From CBFDBF01 sp050293315 (GTDB taxonomy: Bacteria; Pseudomonadota; Gammaproteobacteria; Chromatiales; Chromatiaceae), in NCBI GenBank assembly GCA_050293315.1, contig JBNKMS010000023.1:62001-126000 (forward strand): a DNA stretch of 64,000 bases, written 5' to 3'. This document shows, in pieces, positions 1-8,693 of the stretch (the first letter of the stretch is position 1; every line of letters starts with the position of its first letter). The translations under genes and the position numbers were made by a program. The notes under the pieces are model-generated. The model made no database searches. It saw nothing but the letters and a program-made list of their open reading frames with translations, and was not told the origin of the DNA.

Positions 1-1334
1 TGACCGCATTTGCACTGGCGTTGTCGCTTGGTCTGGTCTGCTGGTTGCCGGCACGGCGGCAGAAGCAAGAGCTGCGACTGCGCGATGGATTCATGATAGT
101 GGCGATGTTCTGGACGGTGCTCGGGCTCACTGGTGCGCTCCCTTTTATGCTGGCGGAACATCCGCATATGTCTCTTACTGACTCAATATTTGAGTCTATA
201 TCAGCCCTTACCACGACCGGCGCCACAGTGATTGTGGGACTGGACCTGCTGCCCGAATCGATTCTCTATTATCGCCAACAGCTACAGTGGTTTGGTGGTA
301 TGGGTATTATCGTGCTGGCGGTGGCAGTGCTGCCGATGCTGGGTATCGGCGGGATGCAGCTCTATCGGGCCGAGACCCCTGGGCCGATGAAGGACGCCAA
401 GCTAACTCCCCGTATTACCGAGACCGCCAAGGCGCTATGGTATCTCTATCTTGGGTTGACTGTTGCCTGTAGCCTCGCTTTCTGGATGGCCGGGATGACC
501 CCATTTGATGCGATTGGACACGCCTTCTCTACAATATCGACCGGCGGGTTCTCCACCCATGACGCCAGCATCGGCTATTTTGATAGCACCCTGATAGAGA
601 TGATTGCAGTGGTCTTTATGCTGTTAGCAGGGGTCAACTTCGCGCTCCATTTTGTCGCCTGGCGAGGCAAGAATCCAGGTATCTACTTTCGAGATACCGA
701 GTTTCGCTACTATCTGCTGCTGCTTCTGATGGTCTCAGTAATATCCAGTCTGGCGCTACACGGCATGCACACCTATGACGACTGGGGCAAGGCTGTGACC
801 AGAGGTATATTTCAAACGGTCTCTATCGGCACCACTGCCGGGTTTACCACGGCCGACTATTCACAGTGGCCGGGATTTATCGCCATAATGTTGCTGTTCA
901 GCAGCTTCGTTGGCGGTTGTGCCAGTTCAACCGGCGGTGGCATCAAGGTGATTCGTCTTGTACTGCTGGTAAAACAGGGTCTGCGTGAGATCAATCGCCT
1001 AATCCATCCAAATGCCCATATCCCGGTGCGCGTGGGGGAGAAGATTATTGAGCCGCGGGTGATAGATGCCGTATGGGGGTTTTTCGCCCTCTATGTGGCC
1101 AGCTTCATCGTGATGTATCTGGCCCTGGCCCTGACCGGCCTCGATCTGATGACCTCGTTCTCTGCTGTTGCCGCCTCCATCAATAATATGGGACCGGGCC
1201 TGGGGTCGGTCGGAGGCAACTATGCACATCTGAATGACCCTGCGAAGTGGATACTCTGTTTTGCCATGCTATTGGGGCGGCTGGAGATCTTTACTTTGCT
1301 GGTACTGCTCACCCCTGCCTACTGGCGCAAATAG
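1..1334 (+). CDS. trkH: Trk-type potassium uptake membrane subunit TrkH (5' truncated)
   Basis: Inner-membrane, ion-conducting subunit of the Trk K+ uptake system, which normally works with the cytoplasmic NAD-binding subunit TrkA. The frame is open from base 3 at the window edge, so the N-terminus lies outside; about 443 residues are visible against about 480 for the family. The four pore-loop repeats typical of the TrkH/TrkG/KtrB superfamily can be seen: TTTGATV, STISTGGFST, SIGTTAGFTT and ASINNMGPGLGS, each between hydrophobic helices. The C-terminus (LLVLLTPAYWRK) matches the family end. A TTG at 21 could be read as a start, but it would cut off the first helices. The identity is secure; only the start is missing. 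Confidence 0.93.
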   Translation, partial: TAFALALSLGLVCWLPARRQKQELRLRDGFMIVAMFWTVLGLTGALPFMLAEHPHMSLTDSIFESISALTTTGATVIVGLDLLPESILYYRQQLQWFGGMGIIVLAVAVLPMLGIGGMQLYRAETPGPMKDAKLTPRITETAKALWYLYLGLTVACSLAFWMAGMTPFDAIGHAFSTISTGGFSTHDASIGYFDSTLIEMIAVVFMLLAGVNFALHFVAWRGKNPGIYFRDTEFRYYLLLLLMVSVISSLALHGMHTYDDWGKAVTRGIFQTVSIGTTAGFTTADYSQWPGFIAIMLLFSSFVGGCASSTGGGIKVIRLVLLVKQGLREINRLIHPNAHIPVRVGEKIIEPRVIDAVWGFFALYVASFIVMYLALALTGLDLMTSFSAVAASINNMGPGLGSVGGNYAHLNDPAKWILCFAMLLGRLEIFTLLVLLTPAYWRK

Positions 1335-1558
1335 CTCTTTTGTACTGTTCAAACAAAGCGTTAGCGTAAGGCTGTCTGCATGTTGCGGAGCTGTGTTGAT
1401 GGTGCACGTCTTAAATGGAAATAAGAGGCATTATCGATAAGATATTACATTAGTTATTTTTATAGACAACAAAAATCCTGTGTGTTGCAGTATGCAGGAT
1501 AATTCTTCAGAATCACCGGTTCGAGGCAATGAATCACTTTTAAGGAGTGGATACTCAC

Positions 1559-2380
1559 ATGATTACTCACAACCCCTTCGCAGACATACCAGCCGCCGCG
1601 GTACAGATATACGTTATCGTAATGGTGCTTATGGTTGTAGGCGGTACTATTTTAGATACCCTTCACAAGAGAAGCGCCCAGTATTTCTTCGAAAATGCGG
1701 CCAAGGCACGGCAATCCGCAACCAGGGAAGTTGGTGGCGGAAAGAAGGTTATGCTCGCTATCGCGACCCTGGCCAACGAGGTGATGGTCTCTGGTGAATT
1801 CGAGAATCCGCGGCGTAGGATCTCGCATCTGCTAATGATGTATGGTCTGGTCACGTTTATCATTACTACCGTTCTCATGGTCTTCGTCAATCCTGATAAT
1901 GGCACACTGCCTATGCTGTGGCATCTGGGTGCGCTGATGGTCTGTGTTGGTAGTTACTGGTTCTTCTTCTCCATCCGTGCGGATGTCGGGGTAGATGGAA
2001 ACCCCTGGTACCGTCTGCATCTGCGTGCTGATATGTTTATCGTATCACTGATGGGTACCGCTACCTTCGGGCTGCTGTGGTCATTTCTGCAGGGCGCTGG
2101 CATACTGGAGACCCTGTTCTTCGCTCTGTTCATGCTCTCCAGCACAGTACTGTTTGGTGGGGTGCTTTGGTCGAAGTTTTCGCATATGTTCTTCAAACCG
2201 TTTGCGGCCTACCAGAAGCGGGTAACCAAGGCCGATGGTTCCAGAGAGAACCTGCCTGAGATTGGCGATCTGTCAGACCCTGAGCTACACGCTAGATACC
2301 CGGATATCCCAGAGTACATGGGCGACAAGCCAGGTTACATGGGGCTTGGCATCAAGCGCGAACAACCACGCCACTACTAA
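1559..2380 (+). CDS. aprM: AprM, membrane anchor of APS reductase
   Basis: Predicted membrane protein of 273 residues, first gene of aprMBA. In purple sulfur bacteria and related sulfur oxidisers AprM is thought to anchor the cytoplasmic AprBA enzyme and pass electrons to quinone. An N-terminal helix (about residues 14-32) and a cluster of hydrophobic segments between residues 80 and 215 are visible, and the C-terminal 50 residues are hydrophilic. I chose the ATG at 1559 because AAGGAG at 1542-1547 sits 11 bases upstream; a GTG at 1547 overlaps that ribosome binding site and adds only four residues. The 225-base upstream gap has a hairpin (1475-1500, ATCCTG/CAGGAT arms) of unknown role. Identity rests on context with aprBA and the membrane profile. 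Confidence 0.88.
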   Translation: MITHNPFADIPAAAVQIYVIVMVLMVVGGTILDTLHKRSAQYFFENAAKARQSATREVGGGKKVMLAIATLANEVMVSGEFENPRRRISHLLMMYGLVTFIITTVLMVFVNPDNGTLPMLWHLGALMVCVGSYWFFFSIRADVGVDGNPWYRLHLRADMFIVSLMGTATFGLLWSFLQGAGILETLFFALFMLSSTVLFGGVLWSKFSHMFFKPFAAYQKRVTKADGSRENLPEIGDLSDPELHARYPDIPEYMGDKPGYMGLGIKREQPRHY

Positions 2381-2411
2381 GTCGTTTCAACAGAATTGAG
2401 AGAGGATTGAT

Positions 2412-2894
2412 ATGCCAACTTTCGTATATATGACCCGTTGCGACGGCTGTGGACACTGCGTCGACATCTGTCCTTCAGATATCATGCACATGGATCCAAC
2501 CTATCGTCGTGCATACAACATCGAACCTAACATGTGCTGGGAGTGCTATTCATGTGTGAAGGCCTGCCCGCATAACGCGATTGACGTTCGCGGCTATGCA
2601 GACTTTGCCCCATTGGGCCACTCGGTACGAGTGATCCGGGACGAGGAGAAGGGTGTTATTGCCTGGCGGATTAAATTCCGCAACGGCAAAAAGGACCTGA
2701 ATCTGCTGGCTCCTATTACAACCAAGCCTTGGGGTCAGGCAATGCCTAAGCTTGCCTCTGAACCGGCTCCCAGCCAGGAAATGCGTGACAGCCAGTTACT
2801 TTTTAACGAGCCGAAATATGTCCGTATGGATGATGGTGACCTGCATACGCTGGAATCCAATGGCTTGCATATGGAACAAGGGGTGTACTACTAA
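2412..2894 (+). CDS. aprB: Adenylylsulfate reductase beta subunit AprB
   Basis: Iron-sulfur subunit of dissimilatory APS reductase, carrying electrons between the AprA flavin and the membrane. The 160-residue length is that of the family. Two [4Fe-4S] ferredoxin motifs are complete: CDGCGHCVDICP near residues 10-21 and CWECYSCVKACP near 38-49. The C-terminal tail, which in known structures wraps around AprA, is present and ends in GVYY. A GAGAGGA ribosome binding site precedes the ATG. The stop codon overlaps the aprA start (TAATG), so the two subunits are translationally coupled. Confidence 0.96.
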   Translation: MPTFVYMTRCDGCGHCVDICPSDIMHMDPTYRRAYNIEPNMCWECYSCVKACPHNAIDVRGYADFAPLGHSVRVIRDEEKGVIAWRIKFRNGKKDLNLLAPITTKPWGQAMPKLASEPAPSQEMRDSQLLFNEPKYVRMDDGDLHTLESNGLHMEQGVYY

Positions 2895-4798
2895 TGGCTT
2901 ACAAAACTATCGTAGAAGACAATATTGATGTCTTGATTGCAGGCTCTGGCCTAGGTGGCTCGGGTGCTGCATGGGAGGCTCGTTACTGGGGTCAGGACAA
3001 GAAGATCGTGATCGCAGAAAAGGCCAACATCAACCGTTCTGGTGCTGTGGCCCAGGGTCTGTACGCTATCAACTGCTACATGGGTACCCGCTTCGGTGAG
3101 AACAACCCTGAAGATCACGTGCGTTACGCCCGTATCGACCTGATGGGTATGTTGCGTGAGGATCTGGCGTTCGATATGGCTCGCCACGTAGACTCAGCCG
3201 TGCACCAGTTTGAGGAGTGGGGCATGCCGATCATGCGCAACCCCAAGACCGGTGCCTACCTGCGTGAAGGTCGTTGGCAGATCATGATCCACGGTGAGTC
3301 CTATAAGCCGCTGGTGGCAGAAGCTGCGACCAAGTCGGCAGACAAGGTATACAACCGTATCTGTGTGACCCACCTGCTGATGGATGATGCCAAAGAGAAC
3401 CGCGTTGCCGGTGCTGTTGGCTTCAACGTACGTACCGGTAACTATCACGTATTCAAGTCCAAGACCGTTATCGTCGGTGCCGGCGGTGCCTCCAACATCT
3501 ACAAGCCACGCTCTGTTGGTGAGGGTGCCGGCCGTGTTTGGTATGCACCTTGGTCCTCTGGTTCGGCCTATGGTCTGTTGATTGGCGCTGGTGCCAAGAT
3601 GACCCAGATGGAGAACAAGATCGTTCTCGCCCGTTTCAAAGACGGTTACGGTCCGGTTGGCGCATACTTCCTGCATCTGAAGACCTACACTCAGAACTGT
3701 AACGGTGAAGAGTATGAGTCCAAGTGGTTTCCTGAGTTGCAGAAGATGGTTGGTAAAGAGTATCTGGACCCAGAGCTTTCACACGCCACCCACCGTCCTA
3801 TCCCTACCTGCCTGCGTAACCACGCATTGATCAGTGAGGTAAATGCTGGTCGTGGACCTATCCACATGGTTACCATGGAGGCATTCCAGGATCCGCATCT
3901 TGAGGAGATCGGCTGGCACAACTTCCTGGGTATGACCGTTGGTCAGGCAGTGCTTTGGGCAGCTACCGACGTTGATCCAAAATATGAGAACCCAGAGCTG
4001 ACCACCTCTGAGCCTTACGTTATGGGCTCCCACGCTACTGGTAGTGGTGCTTGGTGTTCAGGTCCTGAAGATCTATCACCGCCAGAGTATTTCTGGGGCT
4101 ACAACCGTATGACCACAGTTGAGGGTCTGTTTGGTGCTGGTGATGCGATCGGCGGTACCCCACACGCCTTCTCCTCCGGTTCTTTTACCGAGGGTCGTCT
4201 GGCTGCCAAGGCTGCATGCAAGTACATCGACGACGGCAAGGCCGAGGGTATTCGTGTTTCTCAGGAGCAGATCGACCGTCGCAAGGCTGAGATCTACAAG
4301 CCGATGGAGCACTTCAAGGTATACCGCAACGAGATCGTAGCCGGTAGTGTTAACCCGAACTACATCAACCCGCGTCAGGGTCTGGATCGTCTGCAGAAGC
4401 TGATGGACGAGTATTGCGGTGGTGTGACCGTTAACTACATGACCAACGACAAGCTGTTGAGCATTGGTCTGAAGAAGATGAAGATCTTGGAAGAGGATCT
4501 GGAGAAGATTGCTGCAGAAGATATCCATGAGCTGCTACGCGCATGGGAGCTGAAGCATCGTCTGCTCGCTTCTGAGTCTGTTATGCAGCACACCTTGTTC
4601 CGCAAGGAGACTCGTTGGCCTGGTTACTACTACCGTGGTGACGCCATGAAGGTGGATGATGAGAACTGGCATGTTCTGACAGTCTCTCGTCGTGATCCTA
4701 AGACCGGCGAATACACCATGGAGAAGGCCCCTCTGTACCACCTGGTTGGTGATATCGAGGATAAAGCCCTGGCTGAACTGAAGGCTAAAGGAGAATAG
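2894..4798 (+). CDS. aprA: Adenylylsulfate reductase alpha subunit AprA
   Basis: FAD-containing catalytic subunit, which in sulfur oxidisers runs in reverse: sulfite plus AMP gives APS with release of two electrons in the cytoplasm. The 634-residue length is typical. The N-terminus has the dinucleotide-binding pattern DVLIAGSGLGGSGAAWEA, followed by KANINRSGAVAQGLYAINCY near the isoalloxazine site, and GLFGAGDAIGGTPHAFSSGS near residues 413-432 completes the flavin-binding fold. The C-terminus carries the expected RWPGYYYRGD. Codon use is noticeably biased toward C-ending and major codons compared with neighbours, which suggests high expression. The gene is followed by two hairpins. The AprM-linked gene order points to the oxidative (sulfur-oxidiser) lineage of the enzyme. 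Confidence 0.97.
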   Translation: MAYKTIVEDNIDVLIAGSGLGGSGAAWEARYWGQDKKIVIAEKANINRSGAVAQGLYAINCYMGTRFGENNPEDHVRYARIDLMGMLREDLAFDMARHVDSAVHQFEEWGMPIMRNPKTGAYLREGRWQIMIHGESYKPLVAEAATKSADKVYNRICVTHLLMDDAKENRVAGAVGFNVRTGNYHVFKSKTVIVGAGGASNIYKPRSVGEGAGRVWYAPWSSGSAYGLLIGAGAKMTQMENKIVLARFKDGYGPVGAYFLHLKTYTQNCNGEEYESKWFPELQKMVGKEYLDPELSHATHRPIPTCLRNHALISEVNAGRGPIHMVTMEAFQDPHLEEIGWHNFLGMTVGQAVLWAATDVDPKYENPELTTSEPYVMGSHATGSGAWCSGPEDLSPPEYFWGYNRMTTVEGLFGAGDAIGGTPHAFSSGSFTEGRLAAKAACKYIDDGKAEGIRVSQEQIDRRKAEIYKPMEHFKVYRNEIVAGSVNPNYINPRQGLDRLQKLMDEYCGGVTVNYMTNDKLLSIGLKKMKILEEDLEKIAAEDIHELLRAWELKHRLLASESVMQHTLFRKETRWPGYYYRGDAMKVDDENWHVLTVSRRDPKTGEYTMEKAPLYHLVGDIEDKALAELKAKGE

Positions 4799-4817
4799 CC
4801 AATAGGAAAATACCCAA

Positions 4818-4842
4818 CAGGAGTCCCAATGTGGGGCTCCTG
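4818..4842 (+). other. Hairpin downstream of aprA
   Basis: Ten-base arms CAGGAGTCCC (4818-4827) and GGGGCTCCTG (4833-4842) pair with one G-U and a 5-base loop. No T-run follows directly. It may protect the 3' end of the abundant aprMBA transcript ahead of the true terminator. Confidence 0.55.
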
Positions 4843-4853
4843 TTTGGGGTTTG

Positions 4854-4887
4854 AAGGGGCCAATATTTTGTGTTGGCCTCTTTTTGT
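4854..4887 (+). terminator. Intrinsic terminator of aprMBA
   Basis: Arms AAGGGGCCAA (4854-4863) and TTGGCCTCTT (4873-4882) enclose a 9-base loop and run into TTTTTG. It lies 55 bases after the aprA stop. Confidence 0.75.
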
Positions 4888-4979
4888 TTGTATGCTACGA
4901 CGTTTCTTGCATACATAGTGAGATGACTCTTTGTTGAGTAAGAAACAATCCTGATCATTCTGCGATTAAAGAGCAACAG

Positions 4980-5330
4980 ATGAATATTATTGATAAGACA
5001 GATGAAGAGATTTTGGAATCAGCTCTTCCTATGTGGGATGACCTGATAAAATATTCCAACGAAGGCAAGTATGGGGAGTTTGTCAAAAACTTTTCTTACG
5101 ATCTGTTACGTGGTCTGCATGAGGTTGAGGTGGAAAAACAGTTCGCCCACAGTGAACTGAGCCGAAGTTTGTCGGCAGAGACAGATTTTCTGGGCATAAT
5201 CCGTCGTGGTGAGCATGTGACAGTGCTGTTCAGAGTGCGTAGCACCAAGAAAGAGGGAGAGTGGCTTGGTAGATTGGTTCTAGGCTACGAAAATGATGAA
5301 ATTAAAATTTTTGGCGCCTCAATCTTCTAA
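4980..5330 (+). CDS. Hypothetical protein, 116 residues
   Basis: I do not recognise this protein. It is acidic and soluble, with no signal peptide or membrane segment. The first half is predicted helical (residues about 8-50) and the second half alternates strand-like stretches (DFLGIIRRGEHVTVLFRVRS, RLVLGYENDEIKIFGASIF), an order that resembles small NTF2/SnoaL-like folds; that is only a shape impression. AAAGAG lies 9 bases before the ATG. Its stop is 6 bases before the SlyD-like gene, so the two are probably co-transcribed. The pair sits directly behind the aprMBA terminator, so a link with sulfite oxidation or maturation of Apr is conceivable but untested. Confidence 0.7.
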   Translation: MNIIDKTDEEILESALPMWDDLIKYSNEGKYGEFVKNFSYDLLRGLHEVEVEKQFAHSELSRSLSAETDFLGIIRRGEHVTVLFRVRSTKKEGEWLGRLVLGYENDEIKIFGASIF

Positions 5331-5336
5331 GCAGTC

Positions 5337-5846
5337 ATGAAAGAGACGATTCAAGACAATAAGATGGTTGAGCTGACCTACAAGGTCATCGATGAGAAGA
5401 GCGGACAGGTTTTGTCGACCGTTGAGTTTCCCTTGAGCTATGTACATGGTGCCGATGATGTACTGGCCTCTGCTGTTACTGATCAGCTGCATGGTAAGTC
5501 GGCGGGGGACATAATCGAGGTACCTATTGATGGCGATCAAATATATGGCCCGCGTGATGAGGGACTAGTCTTTACCGATCACATTGAGAATGTACCGGAG
5601 GAGTACCGTCAGTTAGGTACAAAAATATTGATGGAGAATGAGAAGGGCGAGCCGAGGGAGTTCATAGTAACACGTGTGGATGAGAAGAGCCTTACCGTAG
5701 ATGGCAATAATCCTCTATGTGGAAGAGATCTAATTTTCACCCTTGAGGTTCTCTCTGTCAGGGATGCCACAGAAGATGAGATTGAGCTGGGCACCAAGGT
5801 TGTGGATGGGCCCGATATAGACGCAGGCAACGTTCGACCTATCTAA
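5337..5846 (+). CDS. SlyD-like FKBP-type peptidyl-prolyl isomerase
   Basis: Cytoplasmic proline isomerase/chaperone of the SlyD type, 169 residues. The N-terminal FKBP strand pattern (VELTYKVIDEKSGQVLST), the glycine-rich YVHGADDVLASAVTDQL segment and the closing motif DGNNPLCGRDLIFTLEVLSVRDATEDEIELG match the family; the central part (about 75-125) is the expected insert-in-flap chaperone domain. The histidine/cysteine-rich nickel-binding tail of Escherichia coli SlyD is absent: the protein ends KVVDGPDIDAGNVRPI. Residue C129 replaces the usual alanine in DGNxPLAG. It is likely co-transcribed with the preceding small gene and closed by the hairpin at 5883-5912. Confidence 0.85.
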   Translation: MKETIQDNKMVELTYKVIDEKSGQVLSTVEFPLSYVHGADDVLASAVTDQLHGKSAGDIIEVPIDGDQIYGPRDEGLVFTDHIENVPEEYRQLGTKILMENEKGEPREFIVTRVDEKSLTVDGNNPLCGRDLIFTLEVLSVRDATEDEIELGTKVVDGPDIDAGNVRPI

Positions 5847-5882
5847 CCAGCTTGAATCACTATAAGCAGTGGTAAAATTGAA

Positions 5883-5912
5883 ACGCCCCCATATGCTTGC
5901 ATATGGGGGCGT
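5883..5912. terminator. Perfect 14-bp hairpin between convergent genes
   Basis: Arms ACGCCCCCATATGC (5883-5896) and GCATATGGGGGCGT (5899-5912) are perfectly complementary with a TT centre. The minus-strand side runs into TTTCAATTTTAC, while the plus side has no T-run. It probably ends the minus-strand small gene and may serve the SlyD-like gene as well. Confidence 0.65.
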
Positions 5913-5941
5913 AACTGTTCAGATCGCTGTAAGCTATGAGC

Positions 5942-6103
5942 TTACGGCTTTTTCGGGGTAGTGTACTCGGCTACCTTGTGGAATGCCTCCCAAGTGGTCT
6001 CATACCCGACAAAACCCTTGTCATTTGGTGCCATCTGACGGGTTGTTACAAAACGGGCGTGTCCCTCTGGAACCTTAGGCCTAGTTTTGGATGGTTCACT
6101 CAT
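5942..6103 (-). CDS. Small conserved-looking protein, 53 residues
   Basis: A short open frame on the minus strand: MSEPSKTRPKVPEGHARFVT, then residues 21-53 ending in TPKKP. AGAGGTG lies 5 bases before the ATG, an excellent ribosome binding site. The reading is hydrophilic with a basic, proline-containing start and an aromatic centre (GFVGYETTWEAFHKVAEY). It has its own hairpin downstream (5883-5912) and an AT-rich upstream stretch (6104-6261). No family is recognised. The composition, start signal and terminator together argue that it is a real gene. Confidence 0.68.
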   Translation of the reverse strand: MSEPSKTRPKVPEGHARFVTTRQMAPNDKGFVGYETTWEAFHKVAEYTTPKKP

Positions 6104-6261
6104 AAATCACCTCTTACTATCTGTTTCAATTGGAAGCTTTCTCAGACTGACTATTATCCCACTTTATGCGCAAAAAATACATAGATTAGCGTAATTTTTT
6201 TTACAATATAGTTGTTTAAATTCAATCTGTTACAGATGCTTGGCAGCGGTCATAAACCTTC

Positions 6262-6780
6262 TTAGGTTTCACCGGTATAATCGCAGACCGTACGCCATAT
6301 TTCAACTTTCGCCGCCGCTGTCAGGCGTGCATTTGCAGGGCTGGTGGATGGTAGACGCAGCATGCGGATGGCGCGCATGTGCCGCGGCAATTCTGGAGTA
6401 ACATATTTGCGATACAGCTGTTCCGCCTTGGTCCCGTTAAAGAAGAGTGCCTGGATATTTGGGTGGTGTTGGTAGAAGGAGACGAAGTCATTTACCACAA
6501 TCGAGCCTTCATCAATTGATGTGTCCAGGCTGCCTGGGCGCTGGCATAGTTGGAGGACATCCCAGAGGGCGACCTTGTTCTCAATCAAGGATCGTATGCG
6601 TTTCTGGTACGAGTCTGCAGCGCCGTGTCCGAACAGTTCTGCCATGATGTACCAAAATGCATTACGCGGGTGGGCATAATATTGTTCGGCATTGAGCGAG
6701 GCCACACCAGGCATCGATCCAAGTATCAGCACCTTGGCGTTATTTGATGCTACCGGCGGAAACCCATGTATAGTAGACAT
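6262..6780 (-). CDS. DNA-deoxyinosine/uracil glycosylase of the UDG superfamily
   Basis: Base-excision repair enzyme of 172 residues that removes deaminated bases, most likely hypoxanthine (family 6, HDG) or uracil in mismatches. The N-terminal LILGSMPGVASLNAEQYYAHPRNAFWYIM is diagnostic of this family: GSMPG is the water-activating/binding loop and YYAHPRNAFW follows it. The C-terminal LPSTSPAN corresponds to the second active-site motif. No signal peptide. It stands alone between the 53-residue gene and the DUF1810 gene. The substrate preference cannot be told from sequence alone. Confidence 0.88.
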   Translation of the reverse strand: MSTIHGFPPVASNNAKVLILGSMPGVASLNAEQYYAHPRNAFWYIMAELFGHGAADSYQKRIRSLIENKVALWDVLQLCQRPGSLDTSIDEGSIVVNDFVSFYQHHPNIQALFFNGTKAEQLYRKYVTPELPRHMRAIRMLRLPSTSPANARLTAAAKVEIWRTVCDYTGET

Positions 6781-6826
6781 TCGCTTGTACCTGCTATTTT
6801 CTCCCCGGTATATCTTGGAATATGAA

Positions 6827-7276
6827 TCATAAGTGGCTTAGTATCTCGAGGGAACGGGGATCGGCTTCACCTGAGTAGAATTGATTCAGGGCCTGCTGGA
6901 ATAGTCGGTTTTTATCAGAGACCTCGTTAAACAGGGTCATACTGGAACGAAGCTTCAAACAATCGGGGTAGCCAAAAATCTCTTCAGCACTGAGATTATC
7001 GTGAGCTATTATAGCCTCTGTGCATTTTATTAAACGAGGTCCGAGTATTGGGTGATGTAGATATGCAGTTGCCTCTGCTTTACTCGAAATGGCGTATATA
7101 TTAGAAGTGCTACTTAAACCTAACCCTTTGAGTTGAGGGAATATATACCACATCCAATGCCCACGCTTTTTACCGCACCTTAGTTCGTTGAGAATAGTAT
7201 CGATATTCGGTCCCTGAGCCGATACAAAGCGATCGAGATTATGTGTATCACTCATACTATTGAATTGGTACATCAT
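6827..7276 (-). CDS. DUF1810 family protein
   Basis: Small cytoplasmic protein (149 residues, or 142 if translation begins at the in-frame MSDTHNL). The family hallmarks are present: NLDRFVSAQ at the start, ELRCGKKRGHWMWYIFPQLKGLG around residues 31-53, YLHHPILGPRL and FGYPDCLKLRSSMTLF. Its function is not established; the name is only a domain label. AGGGTG precedes the first ATG by four bases. It is 46 bases upstream of the glycosylase gene on the same strand, so the two may be co-transcribed. Confidence 0.88.
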   Translation of the reverse strand: MMYQFNSMSDTHNLDRFVSAQGPNIDTILNELRCGKKRGHWMWYIFPQLKGLGLSSTSNIYAISSKAEATAYLHHPILGPRLIKCTEAIIAHDNLSAEEIFGYPDCLKLRSSMTLFNEVSDKNRLFQQALNQFYSGEADPRSLEILSHL

Positions 7277-7598
7277 TTCACCCTGTTAAATGTAAATGGG
7301 CTCATATCTACAGGGCATTAGGAAATTATGGAGATCGGCTACTCTCCAGGATATGATCGACTGTCCGTGCGTGCGTTTTACAGACAGAATACACTTCGTC
7401 ACCAAAATTGTAAAAACTGTGTTAGAGAACATATCCCTCTATATATTTAGAGACAGTTGCTTTCTGTGTCGGTGGTTTTGCTCTATTATGCCTGATCGTC
7501 TATATCCGCCACTGGCAAGCTCTTATTGGCTATAATGATCTAATGGGCTTCAGATTTTGGCAATTTAGGCTTGGTAGATAAATACATTCAGAATTTTC
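7277..7598 (+). promoter_or_regulatory. Intergenic region with candidate promoter for the diguanylate cyclase
   Basis: 322 bases between divergent genes. A perfect TATAAT at 7531-7536 lies 63 bases before the cyclase ATG, but the hexamer 17 bases upstream of it (GCCACT) is a poor -35. No RNA gene or convincing short coding frame was seen in the rest of the gap. Confidence 0.35.
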
Positions 7599-8636
7599 AT
7601 GGATTTCAGGGCGATTAAATACAGATTGGCTAATGACTTCCAGCTGGCCGTTATCACCATGCTTGGAGTAATTGCCTTGATAGGGATTTCACCATTTACG
7701 CTGTTTCGTGCGGCTAATGGGCAATGGCTTGCGTTTGCTGCAGATTTATTAATCCAAGCTGGTATTCTGGCATGTGTCCTGCGCACCTGGTTTACAGGTG
7801 ATACCCATGGTCCAAGCCTGTTTCTAGCATATTTCTTGGGTGTTATGGCGATTATCGCCATTTTTATCCTTGGGACAGCAGCCGAATACTGGCTCTACCC
7901 AACAATTGTGGCTGGCTTCTTTCTGGTTGATCGCCGCCATGCCATGGCAATCAGCCTAATAGGAGTCTCTTTCTTGTTGCTGACCGGGATAGTGCAAATG
8001 CCGACCACAACAGAGAAGGCCTCCTATTTCGTAACAGTGATTGTCTGTGCTTTGCTTAGCTATGCGTTCGCTTATCGTACAGCTATGCAGAGAGAGCAGT
8101 TGGAAGCACTGGCGTCACGTGACGCGTTGACAGGCATTTACAATCGTCGCACCATGCTGGACGAGCTTGATCGCGCACATCAGGCTTTTGCGCGCGACCA
8201 AGCTCCCTGCGGAATCCTCTTGCTGGATCTAGATCATTTCAAACTAATCAACGATCGCTTTGGGCATCAAGCCGGTGATCAGGTATTGCTCGATCTCGCC
8301 AACCTTATAGAACAGACGGTACGCAAGAACGATAGAATCTTTCGTTTCGGCGGTGAAGAGTTTCTTATACTTATGCAACAAGCTAGCTATGAAGGGATGT
8401 CGTCGCTGGCAGAAAAATTGCGTGGAGCAGTAGATATAACAATAAGCGATCTTGACGGCCATTCTATTTCGGCATCTATCGGTGGAGCGCAATTACAACC
8501 TAACGAGACCATTGACAGCTGGTTTGGCCGTGCAGACAAGGCCTTGTATGCGGCCAAGGATGCTGGAAGAAACCGCGTTGTTATTGATGCAGATGAAGAG
8601 CTTGGTGGAAAAGTGGGAGCGGAAACCGGGAGTTGA
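7599..8636 (+). CDS. Membrane diguanylate cyclase (GGDEF)
   Basis: Makes cyclic di-GMP from two GTP. The N-terminal 150 residues form about six hydrophobic helices (for example FQLAVITMLGVIALIGISPF and LFLAYFLGVMAIIAIFILG), a MASE-like membrane sensor. The GGDEF domain covers about 170-335, with DALTGIYNRRTMLDEL at its start and the active-site loop RFGGEEFLILM near 248-258. The inhibitory I-site RKND lies five residues before GGEEF, so product feedback is likely. There is no EAL domain. It is transcribed alone. The signal sensed is unknown. Confidence 0.9.
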   Translation: MDFRAIKYRLANDFQLAVITMLGVIALIGISPFTLFRAANGQWLAFAADLLIQAGILACVLRTWFTGDTHGPSLFLAYFLGVMAIIAIFILGTAAEYWLYPTIVAGFFLVDRRHAMAISLIGVSFLLLTGIVQMPTTTEKASYFVTVIVCALLSYAFAYRTAMQREQLEALASRDALTGIYNRRTMLDELDRAHQAFARDQAPCGILLLDLDHFKLINDRFGHQAGDQVLLDLANLIEQTVRKNDRIFRFGGEEFLILMQQASYEGMSSLAEKLRGAVDITISDLDGHSISASIGGAQLQPNETIDSWFGRADKALYAAKDAGRNRVVIDADEELGGKVGAETGS

Positions 8637-8693
8637 TTGATGAATAAATAAGGGATCTGGTCACTTTAATTGAGTGTAAAATTAATATTTATA

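Noticed and set aside
5936..6184. 82-codon plus-strand frame
   Set aside because: Antisense to the 53-residue gene, which has far better start and stop signals.
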